NCBI RefSeq assembly: GCF_029870955.1
Contig: NZ_PGFQ01000003.1
Location: 65,678-129,677, forward strand
Source: Sulfitobacter faviae
GTDB taxonomy: Bacteria; Pseudomonadota; Alphaproteobacteria; Rhodobacterales; Rhodobacteraceae
Direction of reading: 5' to 3'
Length of the DNA stretch: 64,000 nucleotides
Position 1 is the first letter of the stretch, and the number at the start of each line of letters is the position of its first letter. A program made the translations under genes and the position numbers. Shown in pieces: positions 19,649 to 28,502 of this stretch. The notes beneath the pieces were generated by a model. The model did no database searches, was not told where the DNA came from, and was given only the letters and a program-made list of their open reading frames with translations.

Positions 19649-19812
19649 TTCGTATTCTTATCGCTTTGGCTGCGCTCGGCGCGCTGGCCTCCTGCACCCA
19701 GTATCGGGAGCCGCAGGCCAATTGCTTTTCCTTTCTCGCCTCGACGGGAGCGACAGCCCAGGATTGCCACTTCGCACCGCTCGGCGCGCCGGAGGGCGAC
19801 GTTGAAGTCTAG
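19645..19812 (+). CDS. small VirB7-like lipoprotein
   Basis: The 55-residue lipoprotein MIRILIALAALGALASCTQ... has a clear lipobox (LASC) after a 16-residue signal. The mature part is ~39 residues with two further Cys (ANCFSF, QDCHF). The ATG overlaps the virB4 stop, and the gene runs 11 bp into the next start. Size, lipobox and location suit the outer-membrane lipoprotein VirB7 or an entry-exclusion lipoprotein; virB7 usually lies near virB8, so the assignment is tentative. Confidence 0.6.
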   Translation: MIRILIALAALGALASCTQYREPQANCFSFLASTGATAQDCHFAPLGAPEGDVEV

Positions 19813-20956
19813 CCTGCCTCATATCCTCGCATTTTGCCTGCTGCCCGGTCTCGCCTTGTCTCAAGGCGTGCCGACCAATGACAGTGGGCTGACCGCGCGT
19901 GACATCGTCGAGACTGGCGATCGCGAGGCTGACTTGGCCGTTCAGGCCGACAAGCTTGCCGTGCGCGAACTCATCGCCGAGATCGAACGGGAGCAACTGG
20001 AAACCCTCCGACGCATCCTCGATGCCCAGACCAGCTTCGGCGGTCAGGGATTGCCGGCTATGGTCTCGGGGCTGGAAAGCGGCAGCGGGGATCCGGACCG
20101 TTCCGTCGAGGCCGTCTATGGCAATGCCGAAATCGATCCCAACCCCGGCGGCGCACAGATGTTCGGGGATGCCGCCGAAAACATTGAGCAACTCATCATC
20201 CGCGTCGCCCAGGAAACCAGCGGTTTCGCGGGCGTGGGCCGCGCGGGCCTCTCCCCCGTTCAATGGCGCGCGTTGTTGCAGGCGCTCATCTGGCAGGAAA
20301 GCCGCTTCACCATCGGTGCGCGCTCGCCTGTCGGGGCCTTTGGCCTCACCCAGATCATGCCCGGCACGGCCAGCGATCTCGGGATCAACCCGGAATATTA
20401 TGACAGCCCCTACCTGCAGGTGCATGGCGGCGCGCGCTATCTCGCAACGCAACTGAACACCTTCGACGGCAACATCATCAACGCGCTCGCGGCCTATAAC
20501 GCCGGACCCGGTCGCGTGTTCGAATATGGTGGGGTGCCGCCCTTTGCCGAGACCCAGCACTACGTCCAAGTCATCCCCGAACGCTACAATCTCTACCTGA
20601 GCCGCATCGGCGGGATCGAAGCGCTTGGCACGATCGACCCCGCGCTTCTGGCCAATGCCAACCTCTCAATCACGGGTCATGGGGCGGCCTTCTATGGCAA
20701 CAACTCGCCCGCCGCGATCCGCCAAGCCGCCCTACGCATTTCCGACATCGTCGAACGGATTTCCGAAACCGAGGACGTGCAGGAGAGCGTCGCGCTCAAC
20801 ACCTATGCCCGCGCCGAACTCGTGCGCCTCGTCGCTGCACGCATCCGGCTTCAGGCGGCACGCACCCGCGTCCTTTCTGCCGAGGAGCTGGCCCAGGCCA
20901 GCGCTCGCATGGCCGAAGGCGCGTTCATGGATTTTACGATCAGGGAGATTGAATGA
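19802..20956 (+). CDS. VirB5-like protein with an embedded lytic transglycosylase domain
   Basis: The 384-residue exported protein (signal MKSSLPHILAFCLLPGLALSQ; TTG start 19802 with GGAGGG at 19791-19796) has three parts. A VirB5-like helical N-terminus runs to ~residue 120. A full SLT domain follows at ~150-260 (Glu in [50 protein letters not shown]). The C-terminus, from VQESVALNTYARAELVRL to GAFMDFTIREIE, closely parallels the end of the next gene (KQSVDLNTRVTAELAIAL ... RFMDFTLPDLRAE). It therefore looks like a VirB5 paralogue that gained a murein-cutting domain. It is coupled to virB5 by ATGA. Confidence 0.8.
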   Translation: MKSSLPHILAFCLLPGLALSQGVPTNDSGLTARDIVETGDREADLAVQADKLAVRELIAEIEREQLETLRRILDAQTSFGGQGLPAMVSGLESGSGDPDRSVEAVYGNAEIDPNPGGAQMFGDAAENIEQLIIRVAQETSGFAGVGRAGLSPVQWRALLQALIWQESRFTIGARSPVGAFGLTQIMPGTASDLGINPEYYDSPYLQVHGGARYLATQLNTFDGNIINALAAYNAGPGRVFEYGGVPPFAETQHYVQVIPERYNLYLSRIGGIEALGTIDPALLANANLSITGHGAAFYGNNSPAAIRQAALRISDIVERISETEDVQESVALNTYARAELVRLVAARIRLQAARTRVLSAEELAQASARMAEGAFMDFTIREIE

Positions 20957-21764
20957 TGGGACATCTGCTCTTGAGGACAGCTTTGGCCACGACATTTGGC
21001 GTTGGCTTGCAGTTCAGCGTCCTACCCCTGCCGCAGCACAAGGTGTACCGGTCGTCGACACCCAGAACATCGCGCAAAACATCCAGCAGCTGCGGCAGAT
21101 GATCGACGACGAGATCCTGCAGAACGAGCAGCTGACGCAGCTCCGTGAACAGCTCGGCCTGCTCACGGACCAACTCGCGGAGCTGCAAAGAACCTACGAG
21201 GCCCTCACCCGCCTCGCCGAGCTTCCAGAAATCATCCGCACCGAGATGGAAGACGAACTCAATGGCCTACTCGACCAGGAGTTCGGGGACATCCTCGCCA
21301 CAATTGAGGCGATCAAGACGGGGGATTTCTCGGGCCTCTCGGGCTCCGGCGCAGGCGAGATCGAAACCCAGATGGACCGGGTGCTGGCCGACCTCGGCTT
21401 TGACGAAGACACCCTCTCGGAAATGGCCGCGAGCGGCAATCCCGGGGCCAACCGCGTGGCGACGCAGGCCACCACCGGCGCGCTCGTATCAGCCGCCGCC
21501 CAGAACAGCTATGAAGATGCGGGCCAATCGCTCGAGCGGGTAGACCGCCTTGTCGGGCTCATCGACGACATGGAAGAGCTCAAGCAAAGCGTCGATCTCA
21601 ACACGCGCGTGACAGCTGAATTGGCCATCGCCCTGGTGGCAATGTGGCAGCTGGAAGCGATTCAAACGGTGGGCGATGGCACGGGCGGCGTGATCGATGC
21701 CGCCACAATCGCCGAGGAGCAGCGCTTCATGGATTTCACCTTGCCGGACCTGCGGGCCGAGTGA
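20953..21764 (+). CDS. virB5: VirB5 minor pilin, frameshift in the signal peptide
   Basis: ATG 20953 (or 20956) overlaps the previous stop and starts a signal peptide, MMGHLLLRTALATTFGVGL. One missing base at ~21000-21030 is needed to enter the mature frame TPAAAQGVPVVDTQNIAQN. The rest is a long helical protein (coiled-coil-like QLREQLGLLTDQLAELQRTYEAL) ending in the same FMDF motif as its neighbour. VirB5 proteins are minor pilus components that help host-cell contact. Confidence 0.8.
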
Positions 21765-21781
21765 TCGCGGAGGCATGACGG

Positions 21782-22435
21782 GTGGCGACTGAACAGGAAA
21801 TCATCGAGGAAGAACTGGTCTACGGTGCCCTGCGCCGTGAACGGCTCTGGCAGCGTCTTGGCCTGATAGGCCTTGTCTTCGGCATCATCGGCTGTCTGAG
21901 CGCGGCAGCTGTCTCGATCCTCGATGTCGATCCGCCCCCCGTCGTTGTCCCCTATGATCCCGCCACCGGCTTTGCACTCCCCGAAGCCTCGGTGGGCGCT
22001 TCCTCGGTGACCGCCAACCAGGCGATCATCGAGGCGGAAGTGTTCCGCTATGTGACCGACCGCGAGGTCTACAACCAGCTCGACAACGACCTGCGCATCC
22101 GCAGCGTCCTGCGCCGCTCTGACGGGGCTGCCGAGAGCGGGCTACGCCAGATCTGGAACAGCGCAAATGAAAACTATCCGCCGACCGTCTATGGCCCCAA
22201 TGCCCGGCTCGACGTGGAGATCCTCAGCATCAACCGGATCGGAACCAACCGCGCGACGGTCCGCCTGCGCAAGCAGCTGACCTCCATCAACGGCACCCAG
22301 ACCGGGCTCTTCACCGCCACGCTTCTCTTCGAGTTCCGCCCCGAAACCCGTCGCTCCATCGATGAGGTCTGGACCAATCCCTTCGGCTTCACCGTCCTCG
22401 AATATTCCATCCGCTCCGACAGATTGGAGAACTGA
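21782..22435 (+). CDS. virB8: VirB8 inner-membrane assembly factor
   Basis: The 217-residue bitopic protein has a cytoplasmic N-tail, one TM (~26-48, LGLIGLVFGIIGCLSAAAVSIL) and a periplasmic NTF2-like domain (VTDREVYNQLDNDLRIRSVL ... PFGFTVLEYSIRSD). Start GTG 21782. VirB8 nucleates the T4SS bridge between inner membrane and core complex. It is directly followed by virB9 with a 2-bp gap. Confidence 0.9.
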   Translation: MATEQEIIEEELVYGALRRERLWQRLGLIGLVFGIIGCLSAAAVSILDVDPPPVVVPYDPATGFALPEASVGASSVTANQAIIEAEVFRYVTDREVYNQLDNDLRIRSVLRRSDGAAESGLRQIWNSANENYPPTVYGPNARLDVEILSINRIGTNRATVRLRKQLTSINGTQTGLFTATLLFEFRPETRRSIDEVWTNPFGFTVLEYSIRSDRLEN

Positions 22436-22437
22436 CG

Positions 22438-23133
22438 TTGTTGTTTATAAGATCGCTTATTTTTGTCATTGCCCTGTTGCCCGGCCTCGCCTCTGCCGAA
22501 GCCATCCCGCGCGGCGGTCCCAACGACAGCCGGGTGCGCTTGGCCACCTACCAGGAGGGTCAGGTCTACCGTCTCAGCGTGTCGCTCACCCATGTGACCA
22601 CCATCGAGTTCGGCGAGGGCGAAAGCATCCGCTCGATCATCGCGGGCGACACCGAGGGCTTCGAGATCGACGGCGTCCCGGGCGGTCAGGCCTTCGCGAT
22701 CAAGCCTGTGGCGCGCGGGGTGCATACCAATGTGACAGTCTATACGAACCGCCGGAGCTACTACTTCAACGTCCAGGAGGTCCGCAGCCCAACCTTCTAC
22801 GTGGTGCAGTTCCGCTATCCGGAGGACGATGCGCGCCCGACCCGGGCCATCGCCGCCCAAGCGCCGAACTACAACTACGGCGCCAGCGCGCGGACCGAGT
22901 TCACGCCAACCCGCATCTGGGATGACGGGACGTTCACGTATTTCGCCTTTCCGAGAAACGCACCTGTGCCAGCGATCTTCCGCTACGCGGGCGACCGTGA
23001 ACGCACGGTCAACACGCAAACCCCTGAGGACGGCGTGATCCGCGTCAGCGGCGTAAACCGCCAATGGGTCCTGCGACTTGGCGAAGAGGTGGTCTGCATC
23101 GAGGCGATCCCGCCCGCGGAGGCCGCCTCATGA
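22438..23133 (+). CDS. virB9: VirB9 outer-membrane core protein
   Basis: The 231-residue exported protein (signal MLFIRSLIFVIALLPGLASA) has an N-terminal VirB9 beta-domain (GQVYRLSVSLTHVTTIEFGEGE) and a C-terminal beta-sandwich (DDGTFTYFAFPRNAPVPAIF ... QWVLRLGEEVVCIE). The start is TTG 22438. It forms the outer-membrane core with VirB7 and VirB10. The stop overlaps virB10. Confidence 0.9.
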   Translation: MLFIRSLIFVIALLPGLASAEAIPRGGPNDSRVRLATYQEGQVYRLSVSLTHVTTIEFGEGESIRSIIAGDTEGFEIDGVPGGQAFAIKPVARGVHTNVTVYTNRRSYYFNVQEVRSPTFYVVQFRYPEDDARPTRAIAAQAPNYNYGASARTEFTPTRIWDDGTFTYFAFPRNAPVPAIFRYAGDRERTVNTQTPEDGVIRVSGVNRQWVLRLGEEVVCIEAIPPAEAAS

Positions 23134-24509
23134 GCGATACCGAGAATACCGAGCTGGAAAAGCGCCTCGCCGCCCTTGAGAAAGGCAGTGCCCGCGCCCC
23201 CACGGCGGCACAGCGCCGGTCGCCCCTTCTCGCGCTGATCGTGGTCCTCGTCATCGGCGCAGGTGGTGCCCTGTTCTATCTCCTCTCACAGCCCGACGAA
23301 GAGGAAGCCTTGCCGACGGCCACTCCGGACGTCTTCCAAAACGAAGGGGACGGCTTTGGCGCTATCGAGACCTTGCCCCCGCCCGAGCCCGAGGTTGTGT
23401 TCGTCGGACCAGACCCCGTCGAGCCCAACGCGGAGCTTCTGGCGCAGATCACCGCCCTGCAGGCTCAGATCGAGGAATTGCGCAACGCCCCTGAACCGGT
23501 CGTCGAGGAAGACACCGCCGCCGCAGAGGCGATCGACGCGCTGACCGCTCAGATCGCTGCGCTACAAGCCGCCTCGGAAGCCGCACAGCAACGGTTCCAG
23601 GACGAACTGACGGCCCGGGATCGCAACCTTGAGCAATTACGCATGGATCTGGAACTGGCCCAACTCGAGGCCAGCAGACCCCAACCCGCCCCAGCGGGTC
23701 CTACGGAGGATGAGCTGCGCGCACGCGAGCAAGAGCGACTGCGCCGTGAGGAAGAAGCCCGGCGCATGGCCGAACTGGAGCGCCGCGCCGCGGAGGAACG
23801 CGCTTTTCAGGAGCGGCGCATCGTCTCGCCCACCATCGCGTTTGGGGGCACGTCCGGAGCGAATGAAACGGCTCTGACCGAACGCACTTTTGGCGAGGTG
23901 ACGGATTTCGTGCTGAACGGGGCGCTGCCCTCGACGGTGACGCAGGCTGAAGTGATCGCCAATCCCTCCAACACCATCATCCAAGGCACCATGATCCAGG
24001 CCGTCATGGAAACCGCCCTCGACAGCTCCCTGCCCGGCCAGACCCGTGCCGTGGTGTCCGAGGATGTCTACAGCGTCGATGGTGCGCGCCTCTTGATCCC
24101 GCGCGGATCCCGTCTCATCGGGCGCTACCGCTCGGGCGTCGATATCGCGCAGCGCCGGGTCACCATCGCTTGGGACCGGATCATCCTGCCCGCGGGCCAG
24201 ACCGTCCAGATCAGCTCTTTCGGGGGCGATGAACTGGGACGTTCCGGTGTCACGGGGCTCATAGACACGCGCTTTGCCGAGCGTTTCGGGTCGGCCGCCC
24301 TGATCTCGCTGATTTCCGCAGCACCTGGTGCCGCCGCCTCCGAGGTCCAGGATGAGACTGCCGCCGACGTTCTTGAGGACGTTGGCGATGATCTGGCAGA
24401 TGCGACGGACAGCGTCATCGGCGATTACCTCTCCATCGGCTCCGTCATCTATGTCGACCAGGGCGCCCGCGTCACGGTCATGGTCGACCGCGATCTGGAG
24501 ATATTCTGA
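23130..24509 (+). CDS. virB10: VirB10 / TrbI energy-transducing core protein
   Basis: The ~459-residue protein has a cytoplasmic N-terminus, a TM (~33-55, LLALIVVLVIGAGGALFYLL), a Pro/Glu-rich and coiled-coil periplasmic region (QEQERLRREEEARRMAELE), then the TrbI beta-barrel domain (LIPRGSRLIGRYRSGVDIAQ ... SVIGDYLSIGSVIYVDQGARVTV). It spans both membranes and senses ATP use by VirB11/VirD4. ATG 23130 overlaps the virB9 stop. Confidence 0.93.
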   Translation: MSDTENTELEKRLAALEKGSARAPTAAQRRSPLLALIVVLVIGAGGALFYLLSQPDEEEALPTATPDVFQNEGDGFGAIETLPPPEPEVVFVGPDPVEPNAELLAQITALQAQIEELRNAPEPVVEEDTAAAEAIDALTAQIAALQAASEAAQQRFQDELTARDRNLEQLRMDLELAQLEASRPQPAPAGPTEDELRAREQERLRREEEARRMAELERRAAEERAFQERRIVSPTIAFGGTSGANETALTERTFGEVTDFVLNGALPSTVTQAEVIANPSNTIIQGTMIQAVMETALDSSLPGQTRAVVSEDVYSVDGARLLIPRGSRLIGRYRSGVDIAQRRVTIAWDRIILPAGQTVQISSFGGDELGRSGVTGLIDTRFAERFGSAALISLISAAPGAAASEVQDETAADVLEDVGDDLADATDSVIGDYLSIGSVIYVDQGARVTVMVDRDLEIF

Positions 24510-24513
24510 GCCC

Positions 24514-25500
24514 ATGTCGCTGAGCTATCTCGAAACCTCGCTTGACGGGATCCACGCCGCCGCTCGCGACGATGTCATCGAGATCTGCATCAACCCTGAT
24601 GGCACCTGCTGGGGAGAATTCCAGGGCGATCACTTCATGCGCGCGCTGGACCAGAGGCTGACCGGCGTTCAGGTCAGGGACCTCGGCAACCAGATCGCCT
24701 CATCAGCCAATACCACGATGAGCAAGGACCGCCCCATCGTCTCGGTTTCGATCACCTACAAGGGGCGCCCGATCCGCGCACAGGTCATCACCCCGCCCGC
24801 CGTGCTCTCGGCCATGTCGATCAGCCTGCGGTTCTTCTCAAGCCTGCCACTCGAGGGCATCGCGCTCGACTTTCTCTACGGAAAAGAGCGCAAGCTCGAA
24901 GACCTGCGCGTGGAAAAGAAGCGCGCCTTGCGCGCAGTGGTGGCCGCGGGTTTGATCGATGATGCGCTCGCCTTCTGCGTCGAGAACAAACTCAACATGA
25001 TCGTCTCGGGCGGCACCTCCACCGGCAAGACCGTGGCCGCGCGCAAGATCCTCTCTCACGTACCGGCCGAGGAACGCATCGTCACCATCGAAGAAGCCGC
25101 CGAGCTTCTGCCGACCCAACCAAATGCCGTGACCCTCATCGCCAATCGCGACGCGGAGTTCCAAACTGCTGACGTGCTTCTGACCGCTACCCTGCGCATG
25201 CGGCCTGACCGGATCATCCTCGGCGAGGTACGTGGCAAGGAAGCCATGACATTCCTAGAAGCAATTAATACCGGCCACGGCGGGTCCATGACCACGTTGC
25301 ATGCAGAGACACCACAGCTTGCGGTTCAGCGCCTCGCGATCGCAGCGCTCAAGACCGAGATCCCGATGACCTATGCCGACATGATCCAGTACATCGAGAA
25401 TTCCATCGACGTGATCATCCAGGCCGGTCGCCATGACGGCAAACGCGGCATCACCGAATTCTACCTCCCCGGCGCAACTGAGATTGGAATTTCCCCATGA
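24514..25500 (+). CDS. virB11: VirB11 traffic ATPase
   Basis: The 328-residue hexameric secretion ATPase has Walker A GGTSTGKT at ~167-174, an Asp/Glu box IVTIEEAAEL, Walker B RPDRIILGEVRGKEA and the His box NTGHGGSMTTLHAETP. ATG 24514 sits 4 bp after virB10. It acts at the cytoplasmic base of the channel. The stop overlaps the next small gene. Confidence 0.95.
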   Translation: MSLSYLETSLDGIHAAARDDVIEICINPDGTCWGEFQGDHFMRALDQRLTGVQVRDLGNQIASSANTTMSKDRPIVSVSITYKGRPIRAQVITPPAVLSAMSISLRFFSSLPLEGIALDFLYGKERKLEDLRVEKKRALRAVVAAGLIDDALAFCVENKLNMIVSGGTSTGKTVAARKILSHVPAEERIVTIEEAAELLPTQPNAVTLIANRDAEFQTADVLLTATLRMRPDRIILGEVRGKEAMTFLEAINTGHGGSMTTLHAETPQLAVQRLAIAALKTEIPMTYADMIQYIENSIDVIIQAGRHDGKRGITEFYLPGATEIGISP

Positions 25501-25691
25501 AGACGTTTGAATACAATATCCTGTCCTTTCCCATGACCCGCAAGACCAGCCTCTCCGACATGCAGGCCAGCCTGAACGAGAAGGGCGCAGACGGGTGGGA
25601 GGTGGTGTCGATCAGCTCCTCGGAATTCGCCAATATCGGGCACACCGTTTTCCTGAAACGCGAAACCACACCCGCTGAAGCCACGGCATGA
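25497..25691 (+). CDS. DUF4177-like small protein
   Basis: The 64-residue protein MKTFEYNILSFPM...LNEKGADGWEVVSISSSEF...HTVFLKRE has the DUF4177 pattern (beta strand, helix with 'LN.LG.dGWElv', beta strand). Role unknown. ATGA overlaps with virB11 upstream and the next gene downstream place it firmly inside the virB operon. Confidence 0.75.
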   Translation: MKTFEYNILSFPMTRKTSLSDMQASLNEKGADGWEVVSISSSEFANIGHTVFLKRETTPAEATA

Positions 25692-26101
25692 GGCAGGCGG
25701 GCTGTACTCTCGTACTGACTGCGCTGGTCTTGGGCCTAACGTCGGCACCCGGCTTCGCTGAGCGCAATCTCGTGCCGACCCTCGAGCGCAACTTCACCGT
25801 CTGTCCAGACCGGCCCGCTGAACCTGTCTGGATGCAGGAGATCCCCTTGCGCCAAGCCTATCAGCGCGTGTTAGTTCAAGACATTTACCGCGCACAGAAC
25901 CTCGAGCGGATTGTTGAGATCGGCAACTGCGACTGCGCGACCCGGTTCCCGTCCTGGGACGCGGCCGAGGCCGTGTTTAGTGAGCGCCACGAGAGCAACG
26001 AACGATGGGAGATGCTGCAAGCCTCGGAGGGCTACAACCGCCGCGCCAACGCCGCCCGCCCTGCAGCGAAGGCAATCTGCGACGCCGCAGGCAATTGGTA
26101 A
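25688..26101 (+). CDS. small periplasmic virB-operon protein
   Basis: The 137-residue protein has a signal peptide (GCTLVLTALVLGLTSAPGFA) and a mature helical domain with a Cys cluster (FTVCPDRP; EIGNCDCATRFPSWDAAEAVF; AICDAAGNW). I do not recognise a family. Its place between virB11 and virB6, with overlapping start, suggests a T4SS accessory or entry-exclusion role; this is inference from context. Confidence 0.65.
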   Translation: MRQAGCTLVLTALVLGLTSAPGFAERNLVPTLERNFTVCPDRPAEPVWMQEIPLRQAYQRVLVQDIYRAQNLERIVEIGNCDCATRFPSWDAAEAVFSERHESNERWEMLQASEGYNRRANAARPAAKAICDAAGNW

Positions 26102-26113
26102 GGCTGATCCCCG

Positions 26114-27190
26114 ATGAGTGTCGTCACCTACTTCGTTGAAACCTCCCAAGCCTATCTCGACACCGCCGCTGAGACCCAGTTTGGCGCGGTTGCGGCAACG
26201 GTCGGCACGCTCCTGGTTTTGGGGACAACGCTGGTGGTGATCCTCGTCGGCACCAACATGATCTATCAATATCGGGCCATGGATGGGCACACAGCCTTCT
26301 GGCTCGCGGTCAAGATCGGGCTCATCGGGATATTCGCGACCAATTGGATGCAGTTCAACGCGTTCTCGTCAGCCATTCTCTATGGGATCGACAGTATCGC
26401 GGGTGCGCTGGTAGCCTCCGTCGGCGGCGGCAGTCCGGGGCCCTCTGGAACTTTCGCCGAAGAATTCGACCGGCTGATCGCGGAACTGGGCAACTATTTG
26501 AACGCTGCCGGGTCCGAACTGAACTGGATGGCCGGCGCCATGCTCGACATCGTCGGTGTTCTTCTGCTCTCAATCCTCGGCGGACTGGCCGCCTTCATCC
26601 TCGTGGCCTCCCGACTGATGATCGCGCTTCTGATCGGGATCGCCCCGGTGATGATTTTCCTGACCCTCTTCGAGGTCACCAAGGATTATTTCGCGCGCTG
26701 GCTGTCCGCGCTGATTTCCTTTGCGCTATACCCCATCGTCGTCGCAGGCGTGTTCGCAACGATCACAGGCGTTTCCTCCGCGCTCATCGGCGAACTAGGC
26801 GATCCCGAAGGGGCCTCAAACATCGGCGCGCTCATCCCCTTCTTCATGATGGTGCTCATGGCCAAGGGCTTCATTATCGCCACGCCCTTCATCGTCCGCG
26901 CGATCTCCGGCAACATCATGATGCCCGCCCTCTCCGGAGGTCTCGACGGCGGCTACAGCTTTGCCCGCGCCGCCATGGGAGGCCAGCAGGCCTACAATCG
27001 CTACCTCATCGGCGGGGCCAGTGGCGCAGAATACGCAGCCCTCAGGGCGCGGCAGTTCTTTGGCGTGCAGCAGATGCCTGCAAGGCAAGGCATGGGGCAG
27101 ACGGGTTCCGGAGGCGGCACAGGATCCACTGACGCAGGGTCCAAAATGCTGGCGCAGCTGGCGAGACTGGGTCGACTTGGACGACGGTGA
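26114..27190 (+). CDS. virB6: VirB6 polytopic channel protein
   Basis: The 358-residue TrbL/VirB6 protein has about six to seven hydrophobic segments, including the family core IGIAPVMIFLTLFEVTKDYFARWLSAL. A long central loop (~95-140) and a Gly-rich C-terminal tail (~320-358) are visible. It forms the inner-membrane channel with VirB8 and VirB10. It is the last gene of the virB operon; 137 bp later the convergent patatin gene ends. Confidence 0.9.
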   Translation: MSVVTYFVETSQAYLDTAAETQFGAVAATVGTLLVLGTTLVVILVGTNMIYQYRAMDGHTAFWLAVKIGLIGIFATNWMQFNAFSSAILYGIDSIAGALVASVGGGSPGPSGTFAEEFDRLIAELGNYLNAAGSELNWMAGAMLDIVGVLLLSILGGLAAFILVASRLMIALLIGIAPVMIFLTLFEVTKDYFARWLSALISFALYPIVVAGVFATITGVSSALIGELGDPEGASNIGALIPFFMMVLMAKGFIIATPFIVRAISGNIMMPALSGGLDGGYSFARAAMGGQQAYNRYLIGGASGAEYAALRARQFFGVQQMPARQGMGQTGSGGGTGSTDAGSKMLAQLARLGRLGRR

Positions 27191-27326
27191 CGGCGCTAGC
27201 TGGACGATAAAGAGTTGATCAGCGCCATGGACCAGTTTTCGCAAGAGCGGTCATTCGCGACACCTCACGAATCAGGATGCCTCAAGCACATGCTTACGTC
27301 GGAAAACTCGCACTTGCTCACACATT

Positions 27327-28502
27327 TCACGACAGTTCTGGCATGTGCTCGGCAATCAACGCGTATGTCAACTGTTCACCACGCTTGCTGAGTTTCTCGA
27401 TCCACTCCTCCGGCATTGTAGAGAAGTCAGTAGGATATCCATGTACGTCTTCTCGTGAAACGAGATCCGATGGCGGAAACGCGAGGCGGGAGTCATCCTG
27501 GCCGAGAAAAGGCATGGCAAACCCCTTAATCTGTCCTGACGACTTCAAATCGAATAGACGCTTCACGGCTGCGTTTTGAGCCCTGTCGAAGATGCTCGTG
27601 AACGTGCTTGTAAGGCGCGCCATGAAGAATTGGCTCGGTGGATCAAACCGAAGACCGTATCCCGCGCGGCAGCAGATGATTGTGTCCACATTAGAGACGT
27701 TTAGACTTATGGAGGAATCTCGATCCGGCCAAAGCGGCGCAAGGCCCAAGTTGTCATATGCCCCGCCGTCAGTCAGGGTAACGTGTTCCTCGCGCCGCGA
27801 TCCGTCAGGCTTGTTGAAGGCGAGACGTTCATCAAGCGCTGGCAGAAACAACGGATATGCCGCAGAGGCCATGACTGCATGTGCAAGAGTCGTCTGTGAA
27901 CCGGCAAGTTCTCCGAGACGCCAAGATCCCGACTTCTCCCGCGAGAAATAGAAAGCCGAACCCGTGCGCAAATCCGCGGCATTGATAATCAGAAGTGGGC
28001 GCGTCAAGGGCAATTGCCGCAACTTCTGACCATGAAAGACATCTTCGTCCAAGACCCTACGCAAGATCGTCGTCCTGCTCGCAAAACGCGGCATGGGTGC
28101 GCGCAACTTTTCTAGGCTCCAGCGCTTTCGCGCTGTCGTTGGCAGTAACAGAGCAAGGAGGCGCGGTCCGGTCGCGATCGCCAAGATGGCGACGTTGATC
28201 ACTCCAAGAAGGGCAGCACAATAGACCGCTCGCAGGCCTTCGGTAGTTGTGAACACTTTACGCAAGGCGGGGCGAACCAAACCGCGGGCAAGTAATGATC
28301 GCACTTTGGTCTCGAAGACCGTGAAAGGTTCGTCATTGGCCGCGTAGAGTGCGCCAATGACGCTTCCCCCGGATACCGTCGAGATAACCCGAACTTCGTC
28401 AAGAATCCCCAAGTCATGCAAGGCGCGCAGACAGCCCAGATGAAACGCAATGGCACGGGATCCACCGCCTGAGAGCGAGAGGCCGATTGCGGGCTTACTC
28501 AT
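27327..28502 (-). CDS. patatin-like phospholipase with membrane segment
   Basis: The 391-residue patatin-fold lipid hydrolase has the oxyanion loop SGGGSRA (~11-17), nucleophile elbow STVSGGS (Ser44) and catalytic Asp in LTDGGAYDN. A hydrophobic stretch (~100-120, LLGVINVAILAIATGPRLLALLLP) suggests membrane contact. The ATG overlaps the stop of the E2-E1-JAB gene (ATGA), so it is the last gene of that operon. Patatins in comparable operons (e.g. CapV of CBASS) attack the cell's own membrane upon infection; the same effector role is inferred here, although no cyclic-nucleotide synthase is next to it. Confidence 0.85.
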   Translation of the reverse strand: MSKPAIGLSLSGGGSRAIAFHLGCLRALHDLGILDEVRVISTVSGGSVIGALYAANDEPFTVFETKVRSLLARGLVRPALRKVFTTTEGLRAVYCAALLGVINVAILAIATGPRLLALLLPTTARKRWSLEKLRAPMPRFASRTTILRRVLDEDVFHGQKLRQLPLTRPLLIINAADLRTGSAFYFSREKSGSWRLGELAGSQTTLAHAVMASAAYPLFLPALDERLAFNKPDGSRREEHVTLTDGGAYDNLGLAPLWPDRDSSISLNVSNVDTIICCRAGYGLRFDPPSQFFMARLTSTFTSIFDRAQNAAVKRLFDLKSSGQIKGFAMPFLGQDDSRLAFPPSDLVSREDVHGYPTDFSTMPEEWIEKLSKRGEQLTYALIAEHMPELS

